Assembly: GCA_900321715.1 (NCBI GenBank)
Contig: ONXC01000003.1
Span: 113,401 to 177,400 of the forward strand
DNA from: an uncultured Bacteroidales bacterium
GTDB lineage: Bacteria; Bacteroidota; Bacteroidia; Bacteroidales; UBA932
Direction of reading: 5' to 3'
DNA length: 64,000 nucleotides
The position numbers were made by a program, and so were the translations under genes. A model generated the notes under the pieces. It saw nothing but the letters and a program-made list of their open reading frames with translations, was not told where the DNA came from and searched no databases. Shown here one piece after another: positions 49,903 to 57,837 of the stretch; position 1 is the stretch's first letter, and each line of letters opens with the position of its first letter.

Positions 49903-52113
49903 ATGGTAAAACGTGTACTCAAACGCGATGGACGTCGCGTCGAATTTAACAACCAGAAGATTGTTGCCGCCATCCTCAAGGCAATGGATGTAACGGAGAA
50001 CGGTGAAGATATTGTGCTGGCTGCCCAGATCGCCCACGATATCTCCCTTCTGCCCAAGGAGGAGATGACCGTTGAGGAAATCCAGGACGTAGTTGAGAGC
50101 CACCTCATGAACAGCCCCCGCCAGGAGGTTGCCCAGGAGTATATCCGCTACCGCAACAAGCGTAACCTTGCCCGTAAGGCCAAGACCAATGAGATCTTCC
50201 AGACCATCATTGACGCCCAGGTGAACGATATAACCCGTGAGAACGCCAACATGAATGCCGATACCCCGGCAGGCATGATGATGAAGTTCGCCTCCGAGGC
50301 CACCAAGAGCTACGTGGATGAGTGCCTTCTCTCAGACCCCGTCCGTGAGGCCGTTGCAGGTAACTACATCCACATCCACGATAAAGATTACTATCCCACC
50401 AAGTCCCTCACCTGCATCCAGCACCCCCTGGATGTGATCCTGGAGCACGGTCTCAAGGCCGGTCACGGTGAGTCCCGTCCCGCAAAGCGCATTGAAACCG
50501 CTTCGGTGCTTGCATGTATCTCCATGGAAACCGTCCAGAACGAGATGCACGGAGGTCAGGCAATCCCCGCCTTCGACTTCTATCTTGCCCCTTACGTCCG
50601 CAAGACCTATGAGGAAGAGATTGACAAGATCTCCGATATGGAGAATAAGGATTACAGTGAGCTCAAGCCCGCCAGGATTGACGACTACCTCAAGAGGGAT
50701 CTCGTTGGCCTTCAGGGCAAGGAGAGGGCTATGCAGCACGCCATCAACCAGACCGTTGGCCGCGTACACCAGGCAATGGAGGCATTCGTTCACAATATGA
50801 ACACCATCCACAGCCGCGGTGGTAACCAGGTTGTGTTCTCCTCCATCAACTACGGCACGGATACATCGGCAGAAGGCCGCTGCATCATCCGTGAGATCCT
50901 CAACACCACCTATGAGGGTGTAGGTAACGGCAGCACCGCCATCTTCCCCATCCAGATCTGGAAGAAGAAGAAGGGCGTGAGCTACCTCCCGGAAGATCCC
51001 AACTATGACCTCTACAAGTTCGCCTGCAAGGTATCGGCCCGCCGTTTCTTCCCCAACTTCCTCAACCTTGACGCCACCTACAATCAGGACGACGCCTGGA
51101 AGGCCGATGACCCCCGCCGCTTCGAGCACGAGGTAGCAACCATGGGCTGCCGCACCCGCGTGTACGGCAACAAGTTCGGCCCCAAGACTTCTATCGGCCG
51201 CGGTAACCTTTCCTTCACCACCATCAATATCGTAAAGCTTGGTATTGAGGCAATGAGGGAAGAGCCAGAGAAAGAGGCCCGCATCCAGAAGTTCTTCCAG
51301 AAGCTTGACTGGGCCCTTGAAATTGCAGCCCGCCAGCTCAATGAGCGCTTCGACTTCCAGAAGACCGCCCTCAAGAAGCAGTTCCCTCTGCTTATGAACG
51401 GCCTGTGGCTGGGTTCTGAGAAGCTTGACAGTGAGGACACCATTGAGAAGGTCATCAACCAGGGTACCCTTTCAATCGGCTTTATCGGCCTTGCAGAGTG
51501 CCTCATTGCACTTATCGGCAAGCATCACGGAGAAAGCGACGAAGCACAGGAGCTGGGCCTCAGGATTGTCTCCCACATGGCAGAGAAGATCAACGGCTTC
51601 GCAGAGATCTACCAGCACAACTTCACTTTCCTGGCCACTCCCGCAGAAGGCCTTTCCGGAAAGTTCACCAAGAGGGACAAGAAGACCTTCGGTATTATCC
51701 CTGGTATCACCGATAAGGACTACTACACCAACTCCAGCCACGTTCCCGTGTACTATCACTGCACGCCTGAGCACAAGGCAAAGATCGAGGGCCCTTACCA
51801 CAAGTATGAGAACGCAGGCCACATCTTCTACGTGGAGATTGACGGTGACGCCACTCACAACCCGGAGGCAATTATGCAGATCGTGGACCTCATGGACAAG
51901 TACGACATCGGCTACGGCTCCGTGAACCACAACCGCAACCGCTGCCTTGACTGCGGCTATGAGAACGCAGAGAAGGACCTCCATGAGTGCCCCCACTGCC
52001 ACGGTCACCACATTGACACCCTCCAGCGCATCACCGGTTACCTTGTAGGTACCACAGACCGCTGGAACGCCGGCAAACTGGCCGAGCTTCACGACAGGGT
52101 GATCCACGAATAA
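49903..52113 (+). CDS. nrdD: Anaerobic ribonucleoside-triphosphate reductase NrdD (class III)
   Basis: 736 residues. ATP-cone at the N-terminus (about 3-95, VLKRDGRRVEFNNQKIVAAI), glycyl-radical-enzyme barrel (HIHDKDYYPTKSLTCIQHPL, NTIHSRGGNQVVFSSINYGT, SIGFIGLAECLIALIGKHHG), a four-Cys zinc site (CLDC at about 680 and CPHC) and the glycyl radical loop RITGYLVGTTDRWNAGK with Gly712. It reduces NTPs to dNTPs without oxygen, which marks an anaerobic lifestyle. Activated by NrdG, encoded 114 bp downstream. Preceded by a strong promoter with a leader of about 40 nt. Confidence 0.98.
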   Translation: MVKRVLKRDGRRVEFNNQKIVAAILKAMDVTENGEDIVLAAQIAHDISLLPKEEMTVEEIQDVVESHLMNSPRQEVAQEYIRYRNKRNLARKAKTNEIFQTIIDAQVNDITRENANMNADTPAGMMMKFASEATKSYVDECLLSDPVREAVAGNYIHIHDKDYYPTKSLTCIQHPLDVILEHGLKAGHGESRPAKRIETASVLACISMETVQNEMHGGQAIPAFDFYLAPYVRKTYEEEIDKISDMENKDYSELKPARIDDYLKRDLVGLQGKERAMQHAINQTVGRVHQAMEAFVHNMNTIHSRGGNQVVFSSINYGTDTSAEGRCIIREILNTTYEGVGNGSTAIFPIQIWKKKKGVSYLPEDPNYDLYKFACKVSARRFFPNFLNLDATYNQDDAWKADDPRRFEHEVATMGCRTRVYGNKFGPKTSIGRGNLSFTTINIVKLGIEAMREEPEKEARIQKFFQKLDWALEIAARQLNERFDFQKTALKKQFPLLMNGLWLGSEKLDSEDTIEKVINQGTLSIGFIGLAECLIALIGKHHGESDEAQELGLRIVSHMAEKINGFAEIYQHNFTFLATPAEGLSGKFTKRDKKTFGIIPGITDKDYYTNSSHVPVYYHCTPEHKAKIEGPYHKYENAGHIFYVEIDGDATHNPEAIMQIVDLMDKYDIGYGSVNHNRNRCLDCGYENAEKDLHECPHCHGHHIDTLQRITGYLVGTTDRWNAGKLAELHDRVIHE

Positions 52114-52158
52114 GGTGCCCGTTTTACTTAAACTATTGAAATACAGGCAATTATGAAT

Positions 52159-52188
52159 TTTGCTCCGGGCGTTTTTGCCTGGAGCAAA
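52159..52188 (+). promoter_or_regulatory. Strong hairpin between nrdD and nrdG
   Basis: TTTGCTCCGGGC pairs with GCCTGGAGCAAA (one G-T pair) around loop GTTTTT. Only ATTTGCC follows, so no T-run. Likely tunes nrdG relative to nrdD by attenuation or RNA stability. Confidence 0.6.
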
Positions 52189-52227
52189 TTTGCCAAAAGG
52201 CTATAAATCAATCATTTAGCAATTACG

Positions 52228-52734
52228 GTGAAAATCAGGGTACTTGATATATTGCATCAGACAATGGCCGACGGACCCGGGTTCCGGACGGCCATTTACT
52301 GCGCCGGGTGTAAGCACGGCTGCAAGGGGTGCCACAACCCCCAGAGCTGGGACTTCAAAGCGGGGAAGTGGATGGACGTGGAGGAGCTTTTGGAAATTGT
52401 GAAGGCCGATTCAATGTCCAACGTAACCTTCTCCGGCGGGGATCCCATGTACCAGGCGCCGGCGTTCACGGAACTAGCCCGCCGCATCAAGGAGGAAACG
52501 GGAAAGACCATCTGGTGCTGGACCGGGTTCACGCTGGAGGAAGTGAAGGCCGATCCCACGATGGCCGCAATGCTCCCTTACTTGGACGTCCTTGTGGACG
52601 GCCCGTTCATCCTGGAGCAGAGAGACACGGACCTCCTTTTCCGTGGCAGCCCCAATCAGCGTATCATCTACCTTCACGGAAAACCGCCCCAGGATGATAT
52701 TCCCGGGACGGTTCCTCTAGAGCCTTTAAGGTAA
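52228..52734 (+). CDS. nrdG: Anaerobic ribonucleotide reductase activating protein NrdG
   Basis: 168 residues with a GTG start (MKIRVLDILHQTMADGPGFR). Radical SAM activase: the cysteine cluster CAGCKHGCKGCHNPQSWDF, then NVTFSGGDPMYQAPAFTELA and LPYLDVLVDGPFILEQRD, LLFRGSPNQRII as in other NrdG proteins. It puts the glycyl radical on NrdD using SAM and a 4Fe-4S cluster, whose supply depends on the Suf system encoded at 23543-27015. The convergent phosphopantetheinyl transferase ends directly next to it. Confidence 0.95.
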   Translation: MKIRVLDILHQTMADGPGFRTAIYCAGCKHGCKGCHNPQSWDFKAGKWMDVEELLEIVKADSMSNVTFSGGDPMYQAPAFTELARRIKEETGKTIWCWTGFTLEEVKADPTMAAMLPYLDVLVDGPFILEQRDTDLLFRGSPNQRIIYLHGKPPQDDIPGTVPLEPLR

Positions 52735-53373
52735 TTAGTCTCCCACCACCCACACAAGGACGTGGCGGTCGAAGGTCATGTATTCAAGGTTGAATTCCTG
52801 CTCGTCGTCGTCTTTGTCCACGAAGGTGGCTTCAAGCTCACCTTCACCGCGGTAGCGGAAGCGGTCCACCTCTATCTGCTCTGCGAAGTCTACGCTGTAC
52901 AGGCTCAGGAGCTTGAAGATGGCTTCCTTGGCGCACCAGTAGATGGCAAGCTGCTCATTGCGTTTCTCGTCCGGGAGGTCATCGATCTCATCCTCGCTGA
53001 GGGCCTTTTTCTCCACGGCGGAGAAATCACGGTCCAGGGACTCTACGTCTATGCCGCAGTCCTGGTCTTCATGGAGGATTACCGCCACATACTTCTCAGT
53101 ATGGGTTATGGAGATGTTTGTGGGGTTGTTCTCAAGGTAGGGCTTGCCATTATCATGATGGCTCAGGTATACCTTTTCGTCAAACAGGGTGTTGAGGAGG
53201 GCCCTCACCGCAAGGCGCTGCTTGCGGAGGGATTCGCTCTTTATGAACGAGATTTCTTCCATCTCGTCCGTGGGGGTGGCTGCAAGTTTTACCAGCTCAT
53301 CCTCAGTTTCTGTGATCTGCCACACGCCTATTGTGGCTTCGTTTTCAAGTTCCTTCTTTAAATAAAGTGCCAT
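52735..53373 (-). CDS. 4'-phosphopantetheinyl transferase (Sfp-type)
   Basis: 212 residues. Sfp/AcpT family motifs: ISITHTEKYVAVILHEDQ (about 88-105), the Mg-binding GIDVES (107-112) and WCAKEAIFKLLSLY (146-159). It transfers phosphopantetheine from CoA to carrier proteins. The N-terminal part (1-60) is diverged. A minus-strand -7 box at 53553-53560 implies a long leader (about 180 nt) with two hairpins. Confidence 0.88.
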   Translation of the reverse strand: MALYLKKELENEATIGVWQITETEDELVKLAATPTDEMEEISFIKSESLRKQRLAVRALLNTLFDEKVYLSHHDNGKPYLENNPTNISITHTEKYVAVILHEDQDCGIDVESLDRDFSAVEKKALSEDEIDDLPDEKRNEQLAIYWCAKEAIFKLLSLYSVDFAEQIEVDRFRYRGEGELEATFVDKDDDEQEFNLEYMTFDRHVLVWVVGD

Positions 53374-53600
53374 TACAAAATGTTCTGAACAACAATACGG
53401 CAGCGCCCGATACTCTTTTTGGGGAGGGTATCAGGTTTCTCAGTTAAAAGTGGTGGACAATCGTGGGGAAGGATCGTCTGAACCGACGACCTTCAACTGG
53501 TTGGATGTGACCGGACTGGGAGGCTCCATACTAATTGTTACAAATTCATCCGCAAAGATAATCATTTTTATGAATTCAAACACTTTTTGCGCGGAAATTA
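53374..53600. other. Intergenic gap with two hairpins and a leftward promoter box
   Basis: No gene seen. Hairpin 1: GATACTC with GGGTATC (about 53410-53432). Hairpin 2: GAAGGATCGTC (53468-53478) with GACGACCTTC (53485-53494), one bulged base, loop TGAACC. Both lie between the minus-strand -7 box at 53553-53560 and the transferase ATG at 53373, so they would be in its 5' leader. Confidence 0.5.
53553..53560 (-). promoter_or_regulatory. -7 box (TATCTTTG), leftward, for the phosphopantetheinyl transferase
   Basis: CAAAGATA on the plus strand. Transcription would start about 175-180 nt before the ATG at 53373. A TTTG lies upstream but at 16 nt, closer than usual. Confidence 0.45.
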
Positions 53601-53601
53601 G

Positions 53602-53609
53602 TATCTTTG
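53602..53609 (+). promoter_or_regulatory. -7 box (TATCTTTG) of mdh
   Basis: TATCTTTG ends 35 nt before the mdh ATG at 53645. Divergent from the box at 53553-53560. Confidence 0.55.
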
Positions 53610-53644
53610 TGGCTGCAATTGAAACAACGTAAATAGATATTATC

Positions 53645-54631
53645 ATGAAATTTCTCACTGACGAAAAACTCCTTATTGTTGGCGCAGCAGGTATGATCGG
53701 CTCAAATATGGCCCAGACCGCCGCCTGCCTTGGACTTTCTTCAAACATCTGCCTCTACGATATCTTTGAGCCCGGTCTCAAGGGTGTCCTGGCAGAAATG
53801 GACCACTGCGCATTTGAGGGCGTGAATTTCACCGCCACCATCGATCCCGCAGAGGCCTTCAAGGATGCAAAATACATCATCTCCAGCGGCGGCGCACCCC
53901 GTAAGGAAGGCATGACCCGTGAGGACCTCCTCAAGGGCAACTGCCAGATTGCCGCAGAGTTCGGCGACAACATCAAGAAGTACTGCCCTGACGCCAAGTT
54001 TGTAGTTGTTATCTTCAATCCGGCCGATGTTACCGCTCTCACAGCCCTCATCCACTCCGGCCTTAAGCCCTCACAGCTCACTTCCCTCGCAGCCCTTGAC
54101 AGCACCCGTCTGCAGGAGGCCCTTGCACAGGAATTCGGCGTACCTCAGTACAAGGTTACCGGCGCCCACACCTATGGTGGTCACGGAGAGGCTATGGCAG
54201 TATTTGCAAGCCAGGTGAAGATTGACGGAAAGCCCCTCTCAGAGCTTCCTCTTTCTGCAGAGCGCTTTGCAGAAATCAAGCACAACACCATCCAGGGTGG
54301 TTCCAATATCATCAAGCTCCGTGGCCGCAGCTCCTTCCAGAGCCCTGCATACCAGGCCGTGAAGATGATCGAGGCTGCAATGGGCGGAGACAAGTTCTAC
54401 TGGCCCGCCGGCACCTATGTGAACGAAGGCAAGTACAAGAACGTCATGATGGCAATGCCCACCGTAATTGACGCTACCGGCTGCCACTTCACCGCTCCCC
54501 AGGGTACCGCAGAGGAAATGGCCGCACTTGACGCCTCCTATGAGCACCTTGTGAAGATGAGGGATGAGATTGTCTCCCTCGGCATAGTTCCCGCCGTAAA
54601 GGACTGGAAGAAAGACAACGCTAATCTTTAA
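53645..54631 (+). CDS. mdh: Malate dehydrogenase
   Basis: 328 residues. Rossmann NAD-binding loop GAAGMIG (13-19), the substrate-site SSGGAPRKEGMTREDLLKGN, VIFNPADVTALTALIHSGL, SLAALDSTRLQEALAQEFGV and the catalytic His180 in HTYGGHGEAM. It interconverts malate and oxaloacetate; in anaerobic Bacteroidales it serves the reductive branch from oxaloacetate to fumarate and succinate/propionate. Followed 5 bp later by a small secreted protein, which may share its message. Confidence 0.95.
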   Translation: MKFLTDEKLLIVGAAGMIGSNMAQTAACLGLSSNICLYDIFEPGLKGVLAEMDHCAFEGVNFTATIDPAEAFKDAKYIISSGGAPRKEGMTREDLLKGNCQIAAEFGDNIKKYCPDAKFVVVIFNPADVTALTALIHSGLKPSQLTSLAALDSTRLQEALAQEFGVPQYKVTGAHTYGGHGEAMAVFASQVKIDGKPLSELPLSAERFAEIKHNTIQGGSNIIKLRGRSSFQSPAYQAVKMIEAAMGGDKFYWPAGTYVNEGKYKNVMMAMPTVIDATGCHFTAPQGTAEEMAALDASYEHLVKMRDEIVSLGIVPAVKDWKKDNANL

Positions 54632-54636
54632 TCAGG

Positions 54637-55212
54637 ATGAAAAAGATCATTGTTCTGGTTATTGCTGCCGTAGCATTCATCGCTTCAAGCGTAGTTGCAA
54701 ACGCACAGTATCGGCCCAGTGCCCTCAGCCAGCACCGCGCAGGCTTTGAGGATGAGAATGGCCACACCCTTACAGACCAGGAAGTATTTGAGCTCATCGG
54801 TGAGGACGTCTACAACCAGACTTACGTAGGCGCCACCAAGCAGTACAAGACCGGTAAGATCCTCACAATCGTGGGTGCCGCAACAACGGGCGTTGGCCTG
54901 GTTGGCACCATCGCAGGTTCTGTCGCTACTGCTTATGCCATCGAGAACGGCCACGTCACATATGAGACAAAGAACGGCAAGCGGGTTGTGAAAGACTTTG
55001 ACAACAAAGCTGCTCTTGCCGCTGTGGGTTTTGCCGGCGGAGTCGCTCTCCTTGCAGCCGGTGACATCTGCCTCAGCGTGGGTATTCCGCTGCAGATCAT
55101 CGGCAAAAAGCGCCTGAACTGGATTGCCACTGAGTACAATCACAGCAACTACAGCGCAAACATCCGCTTTGGCGCCGGCCAGTACGGCACCGGCGTGGTT
55201 CTGAGCTTCTAG
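54637..55212 (+). CDS. Small exported protein with glycine-zipper-like helices
   Basis: 191 residues with a signal peptide (about 1-23, cut near ANAQ). Two Gly/Ala-rich hydrophobic stretches (about 69-92, TIVGAATTGVGLVGTIAGSV; about 128-150, LAAVGFAGGVALLAAGDICL) flank a charged loop, and the C-terminus is aromatic (NIRFGAGQYGTGVVLSF), as in small outer-membrane proteins. I do not recognise the family. It begins 5 bp after mdh. Confidence 0.65.
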   Translation: MKKIIVLVIAAVAFIASSVVANAQYRPSALSQHRAGFEDENGHTLTDQEVFELIGEDVYNQTYVGATKQYKTGKILTIVGAATTGVGLVGTIAGSVATAYAIENGHVTYETKNGKRVVKDFDNKAALAAVGFAGGVALLAAGDICLSVGIPLQIIGKKRLNWIATEYNHSNYSANIRFGAGQYGTGVVLSF

Positions 55213-55245
55213 GCCGCCCGGTTCCCCCATCCCCATTTATTGGGA

Positions 55246-55276
55246 TTGACCATGCCGTCGCAAAGCACTAACTTTG
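55246..55276 (+). promoter_or_regulatory. Promoter of feoAB (TTG, 20 nt, TAACTTTG)
   Basis: TTG at 55246-55248, 20-nt spacer and TAACTTTG at 55269-55276, 18 nt before the ATG. No clear Fur box is visible. Confidence 0.7.
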
Positions 55277-55294
55277 CGGCGGTAATTATTATAT

Positions 55295-57691
55295 ATGATA
55301 CTTTCAGACCTTAAGACCGGAGAAAAGGCGGTGATTGTGCGTGTGCACGGTCACGGCAGTTTCCGTAAACGTCTTATAGAGATGGGTTTCATCAAGGGGA
55401 AGGAAGTGAGGGTTGTCCTCAACGCCCCCCTGAAGGACCCTATCGAATATGAAATAATCGGCTATAAAGTCTCTCTCCGGAGAGAGGAAGCACGTCTTAT
55501 AGAAGTGGTAACGGAGGAGGAAGCCAGGGAGGCGCTGGTAAGCGATGAGCACCTTCAGGGACTTCCGGCCGATATGGAAGAGCCCCGGCGCCTGGGAGAA
55601 GCCATGGCCCATGTTGCCGAGGAACGTCACCACTCCATCCGTGTTGCGCTTGTCGGCAATCCCAACTGCGGAAAAACTTCACTCTTCAACATTGCCTCCG
55701 GAAGCCACGAGCACGTAGGCAATTACTCAGGTGTGACGGTGGACGCCAAGGAAGGCCATTTCAAGTTTCGGGATTATGAAATAACCTTGGTGGACCTGCC
55801 CGGCACCTACTCCCTCAGCGCCTACTCTCCGGAAGAGCTTTATGTCCGTAAAAACCTGCTGGAAACCACCCCCGACGTTGTCGTGAACGTGGTTGACGCC
55901 TCAAACATTGAGCGTAACCTCTATCTCACAACCCAGCTCATAGACATGAACCTGAGGGTTGTGATGGCCCTCAACATGTACGACGAACTTGAGCATAAGG
56001 GGGATAAACTGGACACCACGCAGCTGGGCTACCTCCTTGGCATGCCCGTATGCCCCACTGTTTCCCGTGACGGCCGCGGCATCCCGGAGCTCTTTGACAC
56101 CGTCATAAAGATATATGAAGGGGCCGATGACCGCCTTGCCCGCCACATTCACATCAACCACGGCGCAGAGATAGAAAAGAGCATAAAGAGAGTCCAGAGG
56201 CACATAGCATACAACGAGGAACTGAAGGCCACCTACTCCACCAGATACCTCACCATAAAATACCTGGAAGGGGATAAGGAGGTGGAGCGTCTTCTGTCCG
56301 GAAAGCCAAACATCGGGGATATCTCAGACGCCCGGGCCGATGAAATGGAGCGCGTGGAAGGCATCGTGGGCACCAATATGGAAAGCGCCATTGTGGATGC
56401 AAAGTACGCCTTCATCCAGGGCGCCCTTGCCGAGACCTACCACAAATATCAGGAAGAAAGGCCTCGCCGCACCATAACGGACAGGATAGACGCAATTGTC
56501 ACCAACCAGTGGGCTGCCTTCCCCATTTTCCTGGTGCTTCTGTGGTTCGTTTTCTGGGCAACGTTCACTATCGGCCAGTATCCTATGGACTGGATTGAGG
56601 CGGGGGTGAACTGGCTTGGGAACGCAGTTGGCTCCCTTATGGCCGATGGCTGGCTCAAGGATCTTGTTGTTGACGGCTGTATCGCGGGCGTAGGAAGCGT
56701 CCTTGTGTTCCTTCCCAACATCATGATCCTGTACTTTTTCATTTCCATAATGGAGGACAGCGGCTATATGGCCCGCGCGGCGTTCATCGTGGATAAACTG
56801 ATGCACAGGATCGGCCTTCACGGAAAGAGTTTCATCCCTATGGTGATGGGCTTCGGGTGCAACGTGCCGGCAATTATGGCCACCCGTTCCATCGAGAGCC
56901 GAAAGTCCCGCCTTGTCACCATGGCCATAATTCCGTTTATGTCCTGCGCGGGAAGGCTGCCCATATTCGTGCTCTTCGCAGGCGCTTTCTTCCCCGGAAG
57001 TCCCGCTACGGCGCTGCTTGGAATATACCTTCTGGGCATAGTTCTGGCCATATTATCGGCCCTTGTCATAGGGAAATTTGTCAAGGACGACGACCTCCCG
57101 TTTGTGATGGAACTGCCGCCGTACCGTATGCCCACCTGGAAAGCCACCTGGCGCCACACCTGGGAAAAGGGCAAGCAGTACCTTGAGAAGATGGCCACCA
57201 CCATCCTCATCTTTTCCGTTGCTATCTGGTTCCTGGGTTACTTCCCGCGTCACGCGGACCACACAGCTGCATATCAGCAGGAGCACTCGTACATCGGCAT
57301 GGTAGGTAAGGCCATTGAGCCCGCCATGGAGCCGCTTGGCTTCAACTGGAAGATGGATGTTGGCCTTCTTGCCGGCGTTGGCGCCAAGGAACTTGTCATA
57401 AGCACCCTCGGCGTTATGTATGCCCAGGACGGAGAGGAATACGAAGGTATGGGCGATGAGGACGATACCGCCCTCCAGGCTGCCCTCAAAGCCACGGTTC
57501 CCACCGCCGCCGCCCTTGCCTTCATGGTGTTTGTGCTGCTGTACTTCCCGTGCATCGCCACCTTCGTGGCCCTGAAGAACGAAACCGGCTCCTGGCGCTG
57601 GGCCATCCTCCTTTGCCTCTACACCATCCTCGTGGCCTGGATCTGCGCCTTCGCCGCCTTCCGTATCGGCCTTCTCATCTGGCCGGTGTAA
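55295..57691 (+). CDS. feoB: FeoA-FeoB fusion ferrous iron transporter
   Basis: 798 residues. A FeoA SH3-like domain (about 1-75, LIEMGFIKGKEVRVVLNAPL) is joined by an acidic linker to the FeoB G domain (G1 GNPNCGKTSL 121-130, G3 DLPGTYSLSAYSPEE 167-181, G4 NMYD) and the membrane part with two Gate repeats (about 400-795, GCNVPAIMATRSIESRKSRL, FMSCAGRLPIFVLFAG, GVGAKELVISTLGVM). FeoAB fusions are typical for Bacteroidota. It takes up Fe2+ under anaerobic conditions. The downstream gap holds several TGTAAAG half-sites. Confidence 0.97.
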   Translation: MILSDLKTGEKAVIVRVHGHGSFRKRLIEMGFIKGKEVRVVLNAPLKDPIEYEIIGYKVSLRREEARLIEVVTEEEAREALVSDEHLQGLPADMEEPRRLGEAMAHVAEERHHSIRVALVGNPNCGKTSLFNIASGSHEHVGNYSGVTVDAKEGHFKFRDYEITLVDLPGTYSLSAYSPEELYVRKNLLETTPDVVVNVVDASNIERNLYLTTQLIDMNLRVVMALNMYDELEHKGDKLDTTQLGYLLGMPVCPTVSRDGRGIPELFDTVIKIYEGADDRLARHIHINHGAEIEKSIKRVQRHIAYNEELKATYSTRYLTIKYLEGDKEVERLLSGKPNIGDISDARADEMERVEGIVGTNMESAIVDAKYAFIQGALAETYHKYQEERPRRTITDRIDAIVTNQWAAFPIFLVLLWFVFWATFTIGQYPMDWIEAGVNWLGNAVGSLMADGWLKDLVVDGCIAGVGSVLVFLPNIMILYFFISIMEDSGYMARAAFIVDKLMHRIGLHGKSFIPMVMGFGCNVPAIMATRSIESRKSRLVTMAIIPFMSCAGRLPIFVLFAGAFFPGSPATALLGIYLLGIVLAILSALVIGKFVKDDDLPFVMELPPYRMPTWKATWRHTWEKGKQYLEKMATTILIFSVAIWFLGYFPRHADHTAAYQQEHSYIGMVGKAIEPAMEPLGFNWKMDVGLLAGVGAKELVISTLGVMYAQDGEEYEGMGDEDDTALQAALKATVPTAAALAFMVFVLLYFPCIATFVALKNETGSWRWAILLCLYTILVAWICAFAAFRIGLLIWPV

Positions 57692-57732
57692 AGAACCTTT
57701 ACAGCTACGGCGGGTTTCTTTACACTTTTACA
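57687..57732. promoter_or_regulatory. Cluster of TGTAAAG half-sites upstream of the sigma-54 regulator gene
   Basis: TGTAAAG at 57687-57693, CTTTACA at 57697-57703 and 57718-57724, and TTTACA at 57727-57732. The same half-site is clustered before the efflux operon at 60097-60172, so these are probably binding sites of the NtrC-family regulator encoded downstream (autoregulation). Confidence 0.5.
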
Positions 57733-57738
57733 TTTCTG

Positions 57739-57762
57739 ATTCCAGGCGTAACTGCCTGGAAT
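57739..57762 (+). terminator. Hairpin after feoB
   Basis: ATTCCAGGC and GCCTGGAAT pair around loop GTAACT. No T-run follows, so a weak terminator or RNA-end stabiliser. Confidence 0.4.
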
Positions 57763-57796
57763 TCAGTTATATGCGCCTTAAGGCACGGGAGTTGCG

Positions 57797-57828
57797 TTTG
57801 CGTGTGCGGGAATAATTGTGTAAATTCG
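57797..57828 (+). promoter_or_regulatory. Promoter of the response regulator gene (TTTG, 20 nt, TAAATTCG)
   Basis: TTTG at 57797-57800, 20-nt spacer, TAAATTCG at 57821-57828 (one base off TAnnTTTG), 9 nt before the ATG. Confidence 0.55.
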
Positions 57829-57837
57829 TAAACACTT

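Noticed and set aside
53465-53535. tRNA-like segment (minus strand, GGTTCA next to paired arms)
   Set aside because: The T loop lacks the conserved A58 and no acceptor or anticodon stem can be drawn; a plain bulged hairpin fits better.
57687-57762. Fur or iron box after feoB
   Set aside because: The repeated TGTAAAG half-sites do not match Fur boxes and recur before the efflux operon, so they fit the NtrC-type regulator better.
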